Source: an uncultured Pelagibacteraceae bacterium (lineage in GTDB: Bacteria > Pseudomonadota > Alphaproteobacteria > Pelagibacterales > Pelagibacteraceae). From it: a stretch of DNA of 64,000 bases. Below are positions 19,574 through 29,235 of this stretch, piece by piece (position 1 is the first letter of the stretch; each line of letters begins with the position of its first letter). Where the stretch lies: contig CACGSX010000001.1 in assembly GCA_902575835.1 (NCBI GenBank), forward strand, positions 82,065-146,064. The letters run 5' to 3'. The notes beneath the pieces were generated by a model. It was not told the origin of the DNA. It searched no databases and was given only the letters and a program-made list of their open reading frames with translations. The translations under genes were made by a program, and so were the position numbers.

Positions 19574-20541
19574 TAATTAATTCCTTTATAAAAATTAAAC
19601 CAGTTATTGCCAAGTATCTTATTTATCTCTTCTTCGTGAAAACCTTTATTTTTTAATTCTGTATTTACATTATTAAATCCTCTTGCATCCAAAAACCAAT
19701 CCGGTTGTTTTGGAAAACCAGGTTTATCTTTACTGCCTTCACCAAAATTTTTTGATTTTGACCATGTTCCATTTCTCATCCACTCAACTACAGTGTCTGG
19801 TTGGTTCAAACATAAGTCTGATCCTATACCAACATTATTAATACCCATAATTTCAACTGTTCTTGCAACCATTTCACAAAAACTTTCTATTTTACAATTC
19901 GTTCCATCTTTTAAATGATGAGCATACAATGATAACCCTAACATTCCACCACTATCGGATAAAACTTTTAATAATTCTGTAGATTTGTTTCTTTTCGCTT
20001 CAAACCAAAAAGTTGGATTTGCATGAGTAATTGCAATAGGTTTTTGACTAATTTCAATTGCATCAAGTGTACTTTTCTCTGCTGAATGAGACATGTCAAC
20101 AACGATACCTACTCTATTCATTTCTTTAATAGCCTCTTTTCCAAAATTAGTAACTCCGCTATCATTTTTTTCATAACATCCAGTGGCTAATAATGATTGG
20201 TTGTTATAAGTTAATTGCATAAATCGACAACCTTGTGAGTGTACTTTTTCTATAAGACCTATGTCGTCTTCAATTGGAGAGCAATTTTGAAATCCAAAAA
20301 AAATTGCAGTTTTGTTTTCTTCTTTTGCCTTTGTAATATCGTTGTAGTTATTTCCTAGAAATATAAGATCTTTATTTTCTTCGAAATGTTTATTCCACTC
20401 TTGTATTCTTTGTTGTAATTCATCATAGTCTTCATGATAAACTAACGTTACGTGAACTGCATTTAATCCAGCTTTATTATTTATTTCAAAGATTTCTCTA
20501 GACCATTTACAATATTGAAGATTATCAATTCGATAATTCAT
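19573..20541 (-). CDS. Membrane dipeptidase (peptidase M19/renal dipeptidase) family
   Basis: HSQGCRFMQLTYNNQSLLATGCYEKNDSGVTNFGKEAIKEMNRVGIVVDMSHSAEKSTLDAI...ITHANP; GIGSDL. Confidence 0.9.
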   Translation of the reverse strand: MNYRIDNLQYCKWSREIFEINNKAGLNAVHVTLVYHEDYDELQQRIQEWNKHFEENKDLIFLGNNYNDITKAKEENKTAIFFGFQNCSPIEDDIGLIEKVHSQGCRFMQLTYNNQSLLATGCYEKNDSGVTNFGKEAIKEMNRVGIVVDMSHSAEKSTLDAIEISQKPIAITHANPTFWFEAKRNKSTELLKVLSDSGGMLGLSLYAHHLKDGTNCKIESFCEMVARTVEIMGINNVGIGSDLCLNQPDTVVEWMRNGTWSKSKNFGEGSKDKPGFPKQPDWFLDARGFNNVNTELKNKGFHEEEINKILGNNWFNFYKGIN

Positions 20542-20645
20542 ATTTAATATACACTATTATTATTATTGTGATTGTCACTAACTTAAACTGTCATTAGCTA
20601 AAAATTGCAATTTAAAGGAAATATCTGTAAATTGATGTTAGTTTC

Positions 20646-21140
20646 ATGATATACAAAAAAAAATCACATAAAGTATCAATTGTAATGGGTAGTCATTCTG
20701 ATTACAAAACAATGAAGAATTGTGAAAAAGTTCTTAAAATTTTAAAAGTTAATTATGAGACAAATATCGTCTCTGCGCACAGGACGCCTGATAGACTTTA
20801 CACCTATGCAAAGAAAGCAGAAAATAATAATATTTCTATTATTATTGCTGGAGCTGGAGGATCAGCGCATTTACCTGGTATGATTGCTGCTATAACTAGA
20901 ATTCCAGTCATAGGTGTTCCCATTGAAAGTAAAAAGTTAAAAGGTTTAGATAGCCTTTTATCAATTGCTCAAATGCCAAAAGGAATTCCTGTTGGCACAG
21001 TTGCTATTGGAGAAGATGGTGCAATCAATGCTGGTTTATATGCTGCTTCAATTATAGCTACGTATGATAACAATGTAAAAAAAACACTTTTAAATTGGCG
21101 AAAAAAACAAACATCAAAAGTAAAAAAAAAACCAAAGTAA
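20646..21140 (+). CDS. purE: 5-(carboxyamino)imidazole ribonucleotide mutase
   Basis: VMGSHSDYKTM, VSAHRTPDR, AGAGGSAHLPGMIAA, QMPKGIPVGTVAIG. Confidence 0.96.
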   Translation: MIYKKKSHKVSIVMGSHSDYKTMKNCEKVLKILKVNYETNIVSAHRTPDRLYTYAKKAENNNISIIIAGAGGSAHLPGMIAAITRIPVIGVPIESKKLKGLDSLLSIAQMPKGIPVGTVAIGEDGAINAGLYAASIIATYDNNVKKTLLNWRKKQTSKVKKKPK

Positions 21141-21143
21141 TTA

Positions 21144-22187
21144 ATGTCTAAACCTGATCTTGGAATAATAGGTGGAGGACAATTAGGAAGTCTATTAGCA
21201 TCTGCAGCGAAAAAACTTAATATTAAAACGGTTATTTTATCAGATGATAAAGATGCACCCGCAATCAATTTTGCAGATGAATTTATTTATGGAGATTACC
21301 AAGACATAAATATTATCAATAGCTTTTTAGAAAAAGTTGATCTTGTTACTTATGAGTTTGAAAATATACCATATGATATATTGAAAAGAATTAATGAAAC
21401 CAAATCTGTATTACCAAGCCCCGAAATAAATAAATTAATTCAAAATAGAATGACTGAAAAAGAGTTTTTGAATAAAAACAATATAACTACAACACAGTTT
21501 GTAAGTATTAACGATTTAGATGATATAAAAATAAACGATAGATTAATACCTGGTTTATTGAAAACTTGTACACTTGGTTATGATGGAAAGGGCCAATATA
21601 AAATAAATAATGTAAATGATTTAAATGAAGATTTTGATTTTTCAAAAGGCTACATCTTAGAAAAGATAGTAAATTTAAAAAAAGAAATTTCAGTTGTGGT
21701 TACAAGATTTGGTCACCAAAAATATGAAATTTATGATCCAATTGAAAATTATCATGAAGACCAGATTTTAAAACACTCCAAAATTCCTGCTGATATAAGT
21801 GATGAAATTAAAAATAAAGCATTGGACTGGGCAAAAAAAGTAGCTGAAGAGCTTGATTATATTGGTACTATGTGCGTTGAATTCTTTATAGATAAAAATA
21901 ATAATTTATATGCTAATGAAGTTGCGCCAAGAGTGCATAATTCTGGACACCTAACTATAAATTCACACAACATTAGCCAATTTGAAAATCATATAAGAGC
22001 TGTATGTGGACTTGAAAAATTAGAAACAAAAAAAATTTATAATGCAAAAATGCTTAATTTGATTGGTGAGGATATATTAGAATATAAAAATAAAAAATTT
22101 AAAGAAAATGAATTTTTTTATGATTATTTAAAAAAAGAAGTTAAAGCTAAAAGAAAAATGGGACATTTAACAACTATAGAAAAATAG
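21144..22187 (+). CDS. purK: 5-(carboxyamino)imidazole ribonucleotide synthase
   Basis: LGIIGGGQLGSLLASAAKKL, ATP-grasp LGYDGKGQY, EVAPRVHNSGHLTI. Confidence 0.96.
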   Translation: MSKPDLGIIGGGQLGSLLASAAKKLNIKTVILSDDKDAPAINFADEFIYGDYQDINIINSFLEKVDLVTYEFENIPYDILKRINETKSVLPSPEINKLIQNRMTEKEFLNKNNITTTQFVSINDLDDIKINDRLIPGLLKTCTLGYDGKGQYKINNVNDLNEDFDFSKGYILEKIVNLKKEISVVVTRFGHQKYEIYDPIENYHEDQILKHSKIPADISDEIKNKALDWAKKVAEELDYIGTMCVEFFIDKNNNLYANEVAPRVHNSGHLTINSHNISQFENHIRAVCGLEKLETKKIYNAKMLNLIGEDILEYKNKKFKENEFFYDYLKKEVKAKRKMGHLTTIEK

Positions 22188-22189
22188 TT

Positions 22190-22813
22190 TTAAGATATAG
22201 TTTGTATCAAAGAAATATTATTGTTTGTAGGTTTATTAACTTCCTTTGAAACTTCATGAAAGTTTAATTTTGTTTTTTTACACTCTTTAAGAAAACTCGA
22301 TCCTGTTAATTCAAGATTTAAATATCTATTAACATCATTTTCATTAATTATAACAGGTTGTCTATGATGTATTTCTTTAATATTTTCATCTGCGTCCTCG
22401 GTTATTAAACAAAATTGATCATTGTCATAAATAGCCGCTAAATACATAAGCTTTTTATCCTCTCTTAAAAAATAATAAGGTGTTTTATTTTCTTTTTCTC
22501 TTTTCCACTCATAAAAACCATCTGCTACAGCTACACATCTATGTAGTCGAATTAATTTTTTGAAAGAAACTTTTTCATCTATAGTTTCTAGTCTTGCATT
22601 TATTAAAGGTTTAAAATCTTTTTGCTTAGCCCAGCTAGGTACTACTCCCCACTTTAAATTTTCTAGAGTATTTCCATTATTATATTTTTTAATTACAGGT
22701 AATTTTTGAAATGGATGTGCATTATAATTTTCAGTATCTTCAACTTGTATAGCTGACTTAACAAGTTTTTTTGTTTTTGTAACAGGGCTAGTTATTACGT
22801 ATCTTCCACACAT
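22190..22813 (-). CDS. SRAP-domain (YedK/HMCES) abasic-site crosslinking protein
   Basis: Starts MCGRYV (catalytic Cys2); NARLETI, ADGFYEWKRE, HHRQPVI. Confidence 0.93.
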   Translation of the reverse strand: MCGRYVITSPVTKTKKLVKSAIQVEDTENYNAHPFQKLPVIKKYNNGNTLENLKWGVVPSWAKQKDFKPLINARLETIDEKVSFKKLIRLHRCVAVADGFYEWKREKENKTPYYFLREDKKLMYLAAIYDNDQFCLITEDADENIKEIHHRQPVIINENDVNRYLNLELTGSSFLKECKKTKLNFHEVSKEVNKPTNNNISLIQTIS

Positions 22814-22849
22814 ATTTAATTTTCTTGGTTTAATCTAAATTTAGATTAT

Positions 22850-23320
22850 ATGTTTTTCAAAACTATGAAATCAATAGAAAATAATTTTGATGATCTGCAG
22901 GTAAATGAGTTGCTAACTAAGCATTTTATTGAATTGAGATCAGTTTCTCCTGAGGGGAGTTCTCATGTATTAGATATTCCTGGATTAAAGGATCCAAGTA
23001 TAAAATTCTGGAGTTTATGGGAAAATAATGAACTAATTGGTTGTGGAGCTTTAAAATTATTTGATGAAACGCATGGAGAATTTAAATCTATAAGAGTTTC
23101 AGATAAATTTAGAAATAAAAAATATGGTGGAAAAATAATTTCACATCTTATTGAAAAATCTAAACAAATAGGAATTACTAAACTAAGTGTCGAAACTGGT
23201 GCAGGTGATTTTTTTGCACCCGCTAGAAAACTTTTTAAAAGTTTTGGTTTTAAAGAGTGTGGGCCTTTTGCGCACTATAAAGATGATCCTAATTCATGCT
23301 ATTATTCAGTAGATATTTGA
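22850..23320 (+). CDS. GNAT-family N-acetyltransferase
   Basis: GELIGCGALKL...EFKSIRVSDKFRNKKYGGKIISHLIEKSKQIG; FGFKECGPFAHYKDDPNS. Confidence 0.85.
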   Translation: MFFKTMKSIENNFDDLQVNELLTKHFIELRSVSPEGSSHVLDIPGLKDPSIKFWSLWENNELIGCGALKLFDETHGEFKSIRVSDKFRNKKYGGKIISHLIEKSKQIGITKLSVETGAGDFFAPARKLFKSFGFKECGPFAHYKDDPNSCYYSVDI

Positions 23321-23330
23321 GGAGTTTAGT

Positions 23331-23771
23331 TTGGAAACTGATAAATCGAGACCATTTGTATTATATGTTGCCGAAATCATTTATCAAAAGATATATGAAA
23401 TCAAAATTAAGAACCCTAATTTAACTAATATTCAAGCTTTTGAAATATTTATTGCATCAGATGATTATAATGAAATTAGTTCAGGAAATTTTCATGATAA
23501 ATGGTTTAAAGAACTTGAGAGCAATGACTACGTAGATAAATCTACAAAAAAAAAGATTAATCAAGAAACTATAAGACTTTTACAAATACAAAAAGATACT
23601 ATGATTAAACAATTAATGAAAATCCCAAAATTATATTATGCAAAAAGTCACTTTCCTTTGGAATTATCTCAAAGAGCATTTGATCATTTGTGGAGAGTTT
23701 GTGAAAGTTATGAACTTTGGTGTAAAGAAACTAAACAAAATGGATTAATATTATTAAATTTAACAGAATAA
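23331..23771 (+). CDS. Hypothetical protein (TTG start proposed)
   Basis: ORF 146 aa between two co-oriented genes, short spacers. Confidence 0.55.
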   Translation: METDKSRPFVLYVAEIIYQKIYEIKIKNPNLTNIQAFEIFIASDDYNEISSGNFHDKWFKELESNDYVDKSTKKKINQETIRLLQIQKDTMIKQLMKIPKLYYAKSHFPLELSQRAFDHLWRVCESYELWCKETKQNGLILLNLTE

Positions 23772-23774
23772 TTT

Positions 23775-25391
23775 ATGAGTAATAAAATTTTGAGATTTAT
23801 AGATAGTACTTTAATAGATTTAGGAAGACAGTTTAAGTGGACCTATCTACCACCATTGATGATTTATCTTGCTGCTGGTATTTCAGGACTAACAGGTATT
23901 GTTGGAACTTTTTTTGTTAAAGACTATCTAAACTTATCTGCTGCTTTTCTTGCTGGACTGGGTTTTTGGGCTGGAATTCCATGGGCATTGAAGATGCCTT
24001 TAGGTCATCTTGTTGATCTAATCTGGAATAAAAAAAATTACATGGTTTTTGTTGGAGCATCCTTAATCTCATTAAGTTTAATTATAATGTACGGTTTAAT
24101 AATTCATACTGAGTGGATGTCATCAATTCTTTCAGTAGAAACATGGTTTGTGATCAGTGTTTTACTTGCTCCGATTGGTTATGTTGTTCAAGATGTTGTG
24201 GCTGATGCTATGACTGTAGAGGCTGTTCCTTTAGTTGATGACAGTGGAAATAAATTTTCAAGAGATGAAATCAAGCTTATGCATACAACAATGCAAACTC
24301 TTGGAAGGTTTGCAATAATTGGTGGAACTGTTTTAGTTGCTTTAGTTAACGTTATCCTCTTTAAAGGAGTAGACGATCTTGAACAAGCAGATAAGATAAG
24401 TTTATACGGTTCAATCTATATATATGCTTTAATTATACCAATTGTATCCGTTCTTGGAATATTTCTCGCTTCATATTTAAAAAATCAAAAGAAAAGAAAA
24501 CTTATTGAACAAGGTCTTGAGGGTGATCAAGATTATGCTCCTTCAGAAAAAACTGAAGTAAACTGGTGGATATTAGGTGGAAGTTTAGTTTTTGTTATTT
24601 TCACTTTAGGTATTGGATCATTCAAAGTGCCATTTGCTCAAGAAATTGTTTTTGTAGGTTCAATGGCAATTATTCTATTTTTAATGAATAAATTAGTTAA
24701 AGAACTTCCTCAGGATTTAAGACTTACTGTTGTAGGGACAGCAATAATAATTTTTATTTTTAGAGCAATGCCAGGACCTGGTCCGGGTTTATCTTGGTTT
24801 GAAATTGATGTACTTGAATTCAATGAACAATTTTTTTCTGTATTATCTCTTATAGCCTCTGTTTTAACGCTTGTTGGTATTATTTTATTAAGACCGTTTA
24901 TGGCAAACAACTCTATAGCTAGAATAATAGTAATTTTATCTGTTGCAGGCGCAATTTTATTTTTACCAAGTGTTGGTATGTATTACGGATTTCACAATTG
25001 GACATCATCAATTACTAATGGAGTTGTTGATGCCAAGTTTATTGCAATATTAAATACTGCACTTGAGTCACCTTTGGGACAAGTCTCAATGATACCTTTG
25101 CTCGCGTGGATTGCTAAAAATGCTCCGTCGCACTTAAAAGCAACTTTCTTTGCAGTATTCGCATCTTTTACAAATCTTGCTTTATCAGCAAGTGCTTTAG
25201 GAACTAAATATTTAAATGAAATTTATGTTATTACTAGAGAGGTAAAGGATAAGGTAACAAACGCTATTCTTACCACTGCCGATTATTCAGATCTAGGTAT
25301 TTTGTTGATAACAGTAACACTAATAACTTTAATAATTCCAATTGTGTTTGTGGTTATTATTCAAAAAACTAAATTTAAAACTTCAGAATAA
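23775..25391 (+). CDS. Multi-pass MFS/BT1 (folate-biopterin transporter)-like protein
   Basis: ~12 hydrophobic segments; WTYLPPLMIYLAAGISGLTGIVGTFFVKDYLNLSAAFLAGLGFWAGIPWALKMPLGHLVD, GYVVQDVVADAMTVEAVP. Confidence 0.65.
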   Translation: MSNKILRFIDSTLIDLGRQFKWTYLPPLMIYLAAGISGLTGIVGTFFVKDYLNLSAAFLAGLGFWAGIPWALKMPLGHLVDLIWNKKNYMVFVGASLISLSLIIMYGLIIHTEWMSSILSVETWFVISVLLAPIGYVVQDVVADAMTVEAVPLVDDSGNKFSRDEIKLMHTTMQTLGRFAIIGGTVLVALVNVILFKGVDDLEQADKISLYGSIYIYALIIPIVSVLGIFLASYLKNQKKRKLIEQGLEGDQDYAPSEKTEVNWWILGGSLVFVIFTLGIGSFKVPFAQEIVFVGSMAIILFLMNKLVKELPQDLRLTVVGTAIIIFIFRAMPGPGPGLSWFEIDVLEFNEQFFSVLSLIASVLTLVGIILLRPFMANNSIARIIVILSVAGAILFLPSVGMYYGFHNWTSSITNGVVDAKFIAILNTALESPLGQVSMIPLLAWIAKNAPSHLKATFFAVFASFTNLALSASALGTKYLNEIYVITREVKDKVTNAILTTADYSDLGILLITVTLITLIIPIVFVVIIQKTKFKTSE

Positions 25392-25394
25392 TTT

Positions 25395-25973
25395 TTATTC
25401 AGCTTTATAGCCAAATTCTAAACAAGCATCAGTTATTGAATGATAAAGAGATTCACCAAAACTTCTTAAAGCGAATATTCTTACTTTTCTTGGATTTGAA
25501 CTAATAAAATCAATAGTTATTGTAATTGCATGAAAAGCAGAATTAGAACATTTCCCTTCATCAAGGCCATCTAAATTTAATGGACAACCTTTTTTCAATA
25601 CTTCATCTACCAAAGAACCTTCTAATTCAAGTATTGTTCTTGAATGAGACAGATCAGTTAATGCAAAATCATCATGACTTAGGTTTTCTAGAATAGATTT
25701 TTCTATTTCTTTATTCTTTGAAACAACTAACCAATTATCAGGTCCCATCCATAAAATTCTTGTATTAGGATTTGAAGATACCAAAAGAGTCTGGGGTAAA
25801 TTTAAATTATCTATTTTTATTTTATCAATACTAATTGAAGATTTTTTATATTTAACAATCTGATAAATCAAAATATCTTTGATTTCTCTAATATTTATTA
25901 GCTCATCTTTTCTATCGTGATTGCCAAACAATCCATGTTTATGAATATTTTCTAGTGCAGAAACATTTTTCAT
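25395..25973 (-). CDS. Sarcosine oxidase gamma subunit / N-methylglutamate dehydrogenase subunit D-like
   Basis: LWMGPDNWLVVS, ALTDLSHSRTILELEGSLVDEVLKKGCPLNLD; downstream of soxA. Confidence 0.85.
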   Translation of the reverse strand: MKNVSALENIHKHGLFGNHDRKDELINIREIKDILIYQIVKYKKSSISIDKIKIDNLNLPQTLLVSSNPNTRILWMGPDNWLVVSKNKEIEKSILENLSHDDFALTDLSHSRTILELEGSLVDEVLKKGCPLNLDGLDEGKCSNSAFHAITITIDFISSNPRKVRIFALRSFGESLYHSITDACLEFGYKAE

Positions 25974-28966
25974 GATCTAACTCTTTTTCCTTCAGGATCA
26001 ACATAATGAGAAGAAATAACCTCTACTTCAATTGATTTATTTTTTAATGGTGATACCGCAAAAAACTTTTTACCTATCATATTTTTTCCATCTTTCATAA
26101 TTGCTAGCGAAAATGGATTATTATTTTCTACACTCCAACAAGAAGAAGAAACATGGCCAAGTTTAGGGTTTGGTAATTTTGCATTCTGATCTTGGACGAT
26201 ATGAGATCCTTCAGGAATACTAGACTTTCTATCAATTGGAATAAGTCCAACAATTTTTTGTCTGCTCTCAACATTAAATGCTTCTCTTCCTAAAGAATTT
26301 TTGCCAATAAAATCTTTTTTCTTTGAAACTAATCCATTTAATGAAACATCTGATGGGATTGTTCGGCCATCTAATTCTGGTCCTGCAACGTGTCCCATTT
26401 CAATTCTTAATGTTGATAAAGCTTCAGTTCCATAAGGCTGATTTCCAAATTCTTTTCCTAATTCCATCATTTTCTCCCACATGAACATGCCATGATCTGA
26501 TTTGACATTAATCTCATATGCAAGCTCACCAGAAAATGAAATTCTAAAAATTCTTGATGGAACACCAAAAAAGTCTGCTTCTTTATAGCCCATAAAAGGC
26601 AATGCATCATTTGAAACATCTAAGTCTGGATATAATTTTGATAACATGTCTCTAGATTTGGGTCCTGCAATTGCAGCCCCTGCCCATTGCTCAGTTGTAG
26701 AGACAACATTTACATTTAATTCTGGCCAAACAATTTGAAGATAATATTCTAGGTGAGACAAAACATTTGCAGCTTGTGCAGTTGTTGTTGTCATATGATA
26801 ATGATTTTCTGAAATTCTTGTTGTTGTTCCATCGTCCATGACAATTCCATCTTCTCTAAGCATTAATCCATATCTTGCTTTTCCAATAGGTAATTTCATC
26901 CAAGCATTTGTATAAACTCTGTTTAAAAATTCTGCTGCGTCTGGACCTTTAATATCAATTTTTCCTAATGTTGTTACATCGCATATACCAACATTCTCTC
27001 TAACATTTTTTGCCTCTCTCTTTGAAGCTTCAAATAAAGTTTCATTTCCTTGTTTATAATATCGGGGTCTTTTCCAAGCACCTGCATCAACGAAAACAGC
27101 ATTATTTTTCTCATGCCATTCATGCATTGGAGTTTTTCTAGTCGGCATATATTCCATACCTACTTCACGACCTACTATTGTCCCGATTGTAATTGGTGTG
27201 AAAGGTGGTCTAAATGTTGTGTGTCCTACTTCAGGAACTATTTTATTTTCTATATTAGATACCAACTGAAGACCATTTAAATTACTTGTTCGTCCTTGAT
27301 CTGTTGCCATTCCAAGAGTTGTATATCTTTTGACATGCTCTATTGACCTATAACCTTCCCTTAGTGCAATTTCTATATCAGAAACAGATACATCATTTTG
27401 AAAATCAACAAATCTTTTTGGATTTTCATTTTTAGGTAATGGCATACACCAAAATTTATCATGAGCACCATATTTTTTTTCATTTACATTTGGAATTGCA
27501 ATTTCTGTTTTAGTATCTGTAATTTTAGCAGAAAGATTTGAACCATTTTCAAAACCATTTTTTAAACTTTCTTCTAAAGTAAAAGATCCATTTGCTGCAC
27601 CGACTGATGTCTCGTGTTGTTTTTTCTTATTTGGAATAAATGCATCAATTTTTTCTTCATATTTAAGTTTATTTCCTGATTGTGATGCTAAATGTACAGA
27701 TGGTGTCCAAAATCCAGACACGCAAATGCAATCACAATCTACAGTTTCTATTTTCTCAAAAGAATTTTTATCTTTATTCAGTTTGCCAATTTTTGCAGAT
27801 TTAACTTTTTTGTATCCATTAGCAACAATGACACCGTGAGAAAATCTTATGTCAATTCCCTTTGATTTAGCTTCATCGATTAATTCTGATGAATGTTCTT
27901 CTCTTGTATCTAATATAATTGGTTCAACATTATTTTTTTTGAACTCTAAAGCTGTTTCATATGCACTATCGTTATTTGTAAATATTAAAGGTTTTTTTCC
28001 TACTAAAACTCCGTAGACTTTCATATATTCTTTTGCAGCTGCTGATAAAAAAATTCCCGGAGTATCATTGTTTCCAAATACAATTGGTCTTTCAATTGAA
28101 CCAGTTGATAAAATCGTTTCTTTGGCTCTAATATACCAAAGTCTTTGTCTTGGAGTGAATTTTGATTTTTTCTCTAAATGATCACTAACTCTCTCAAACA
28201 TAACCAGCATATTATGATCATAGTAACCAAAAACTTGAGATCTATTTTTTACAGTTACATTAGGCATAGATTTTAATTCACTAATTATTTTTTCTGCCCA
28301 ATCTTTTCCTGATAAATTATCGATGCTTACATCGTCCGTTAAAAGTGTTCCTCCAAATCGTGGTTTGTCCTCAGCTAAAATTACTTTTGCTCCATTTTTT
28401 GCAGCAGCATAAGCGCTTGCTAATCCAGATGGCCCAGATCCAGTAACTAACAAATCACAATACTCAAATTTATGTTCGTATCTTTCTTTATCTTTTTCTA
28501 TTGAAGCAACCCCTAAACCTGCAGCTTTTCTTATGAAAGGTTCGTAAATTTTATACCAGAAACTTTTAGGCCACATAAATGTTTTGTAATAAAACCCAGC
28601 AGGGAAAAACATTTTTAAAAAATTATTAATTGCACCAATATCAAAATTAACTGATGGCCAACAATTCTGGCTAGTAGCTGATAAACCTTCAACGAGTTCC
28701 ATTTCTGTTGCATTAACATTGGGCTCTGAATGACCATTGAATTCTACCTGTAGTTTTGCATTTGGCTCCTCTACTCCTGCACCAAAAAAACCTCTCGGTC
28801 TATGATATTTAAAACTTCTACCGACTAAGTGTATTCCATTTGCTATTAAAGCAGATGCAATTGTATCACCTTCATATCCAAATAATTTTTTACCATTAAA
28901 AATAAAAGATATTTTTTTATTTCGATTAATCAATCCCTCTTTATTTAATCTAAATGGTTGGCTCAT
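25970..28966 (-). CDS. Sarcosine oxidase alpha subunit / N-methylglutamate dehydrogenase subunit C-like
   Basis: 998 aa; FxGYEGDTIASALIANGIHLVGRSFKYHRPRG, GSGPSGLASAYAAAKNGAKVILAED, C-terminal GcvT. Confidence 0.93.
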   Translation of the reverse strand: MSQPFRLNKEGLINRNKKISFIFNGKKLFGYEGDTIASALIANGIHLVGRSFKYHRPRGFFGAGVEEPNAKLQVEFNGHSEPNVNATEMELVEGLSATSQNCWPSVNFDIGAINNFLKMFFPAGFYYKTFMWPKSFWYKIYEPFIRKAAGLGVASIEKDKERYEHKFEYCDLLVTGSGPSGLASAYAAAKNGAKVILAEDKPRFGGTLLTDDVSIDNLSGKDWAEKIISELKSMPNVTVKNRSQVFGYYDHNMLVMFERVSDHLEKKSKFTPRQRLWYIRAKETILSTGSIERPIVFGNNDTPGIFLSAAAKEYMKVYGVLVGKKPLIFTNNDSAYETALEFKKNNVEPIILDTREEHSSELIDEAKSKGIDIRFSHGVIVANGYKKVKSAKIGKLNKDKNSFEKIETVDCDCICVSGFWTPSVHLASQSGNKLKYEEKIDAFIPNKKKQHETSVGAANGSFTLEESLKNGFENGSNLSAKITDTKTEIAIPNVNEKKYGAHDKFWCMPLPKNENPKRFVDFQNDVSVSDIEIALREGYRSIEHVKRYTTLGMATDQGRTSNLNGLQLVSNIENKIVPEVGHTTFRPPFTPITIGTIVGREVGMEYMPTRKTPMHEWHEKNNAVFVDAGAWKRPRYYKQGNETLFEASKREAKNVRENVGICDVTTLGKIDIKGPDAAEFLNRVYTNAWMKLPIGKARYGLMLREDGIVMDDGTTTRISENHYHMTTTTAQAANVLSHLEYYLQIVWPELNVNVVSTTEQWAGAAIAGPKSRDMLSKLYPDLDVSNDALPFMGYKEADFFGVPSRIFRISFSGELAYEINVKSDHGMFMWEKMMELGKEFGNQPYGTEALSTLRIEMGHVAGPELDGRTIPSDVSLNGLVSKKKDFIGKNSLGREAFNVESRQKIVGLIPIDRKSSIPEGSHIVQDQNAKLPNPKLGHVSSSCWSVENNNPFSLAIMKDGKNMIGKKFFAVSPLKNKSIEVEVISSHYVDPEGKRVRS

Positions 28967-29232
28967 CTTATTTCTTCTGTGACTTTTGCTGTTTGGAAAA
29001 TTTCATGTGTAGCGGTGTCTCTTTGCACCTTAATCCATTGTCTACATCCAGCTATATGTTGCCATAACTCTATATGTTTCCCTCTTGGACTTTTTCTCAT
29101 ATAAACAAAATTATCCCAATCTTCACTTGATACTTCTTCATTTATATTAGGTCTTTTTACAGTTGCATCACCTCCATATGAAAATTCTTTTTGTGCTCTT
29201 AAACCGCAATAAGGACATTTGATGTATAACAT
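28963..29232 (-). CDS. Sarcosine oxidase delta subunit / MgdB-like
   Basis: CPYCGLRAQKEFSYGGDA...RKSPRGKHIELWQHIAGCRQWIKVQRDTATHEI. Confidence 0.92.
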   Translation of the reverse strand: MLYIKCPYCGLRAQKEFSYGGDATVKRPNINEEVSSEDWDNFVYMRKSPRGKHIELWQHIAGCRQWIKVQRDTATHEIFQTAKVTEEIR

Positions 29233-29235
29233 TTT

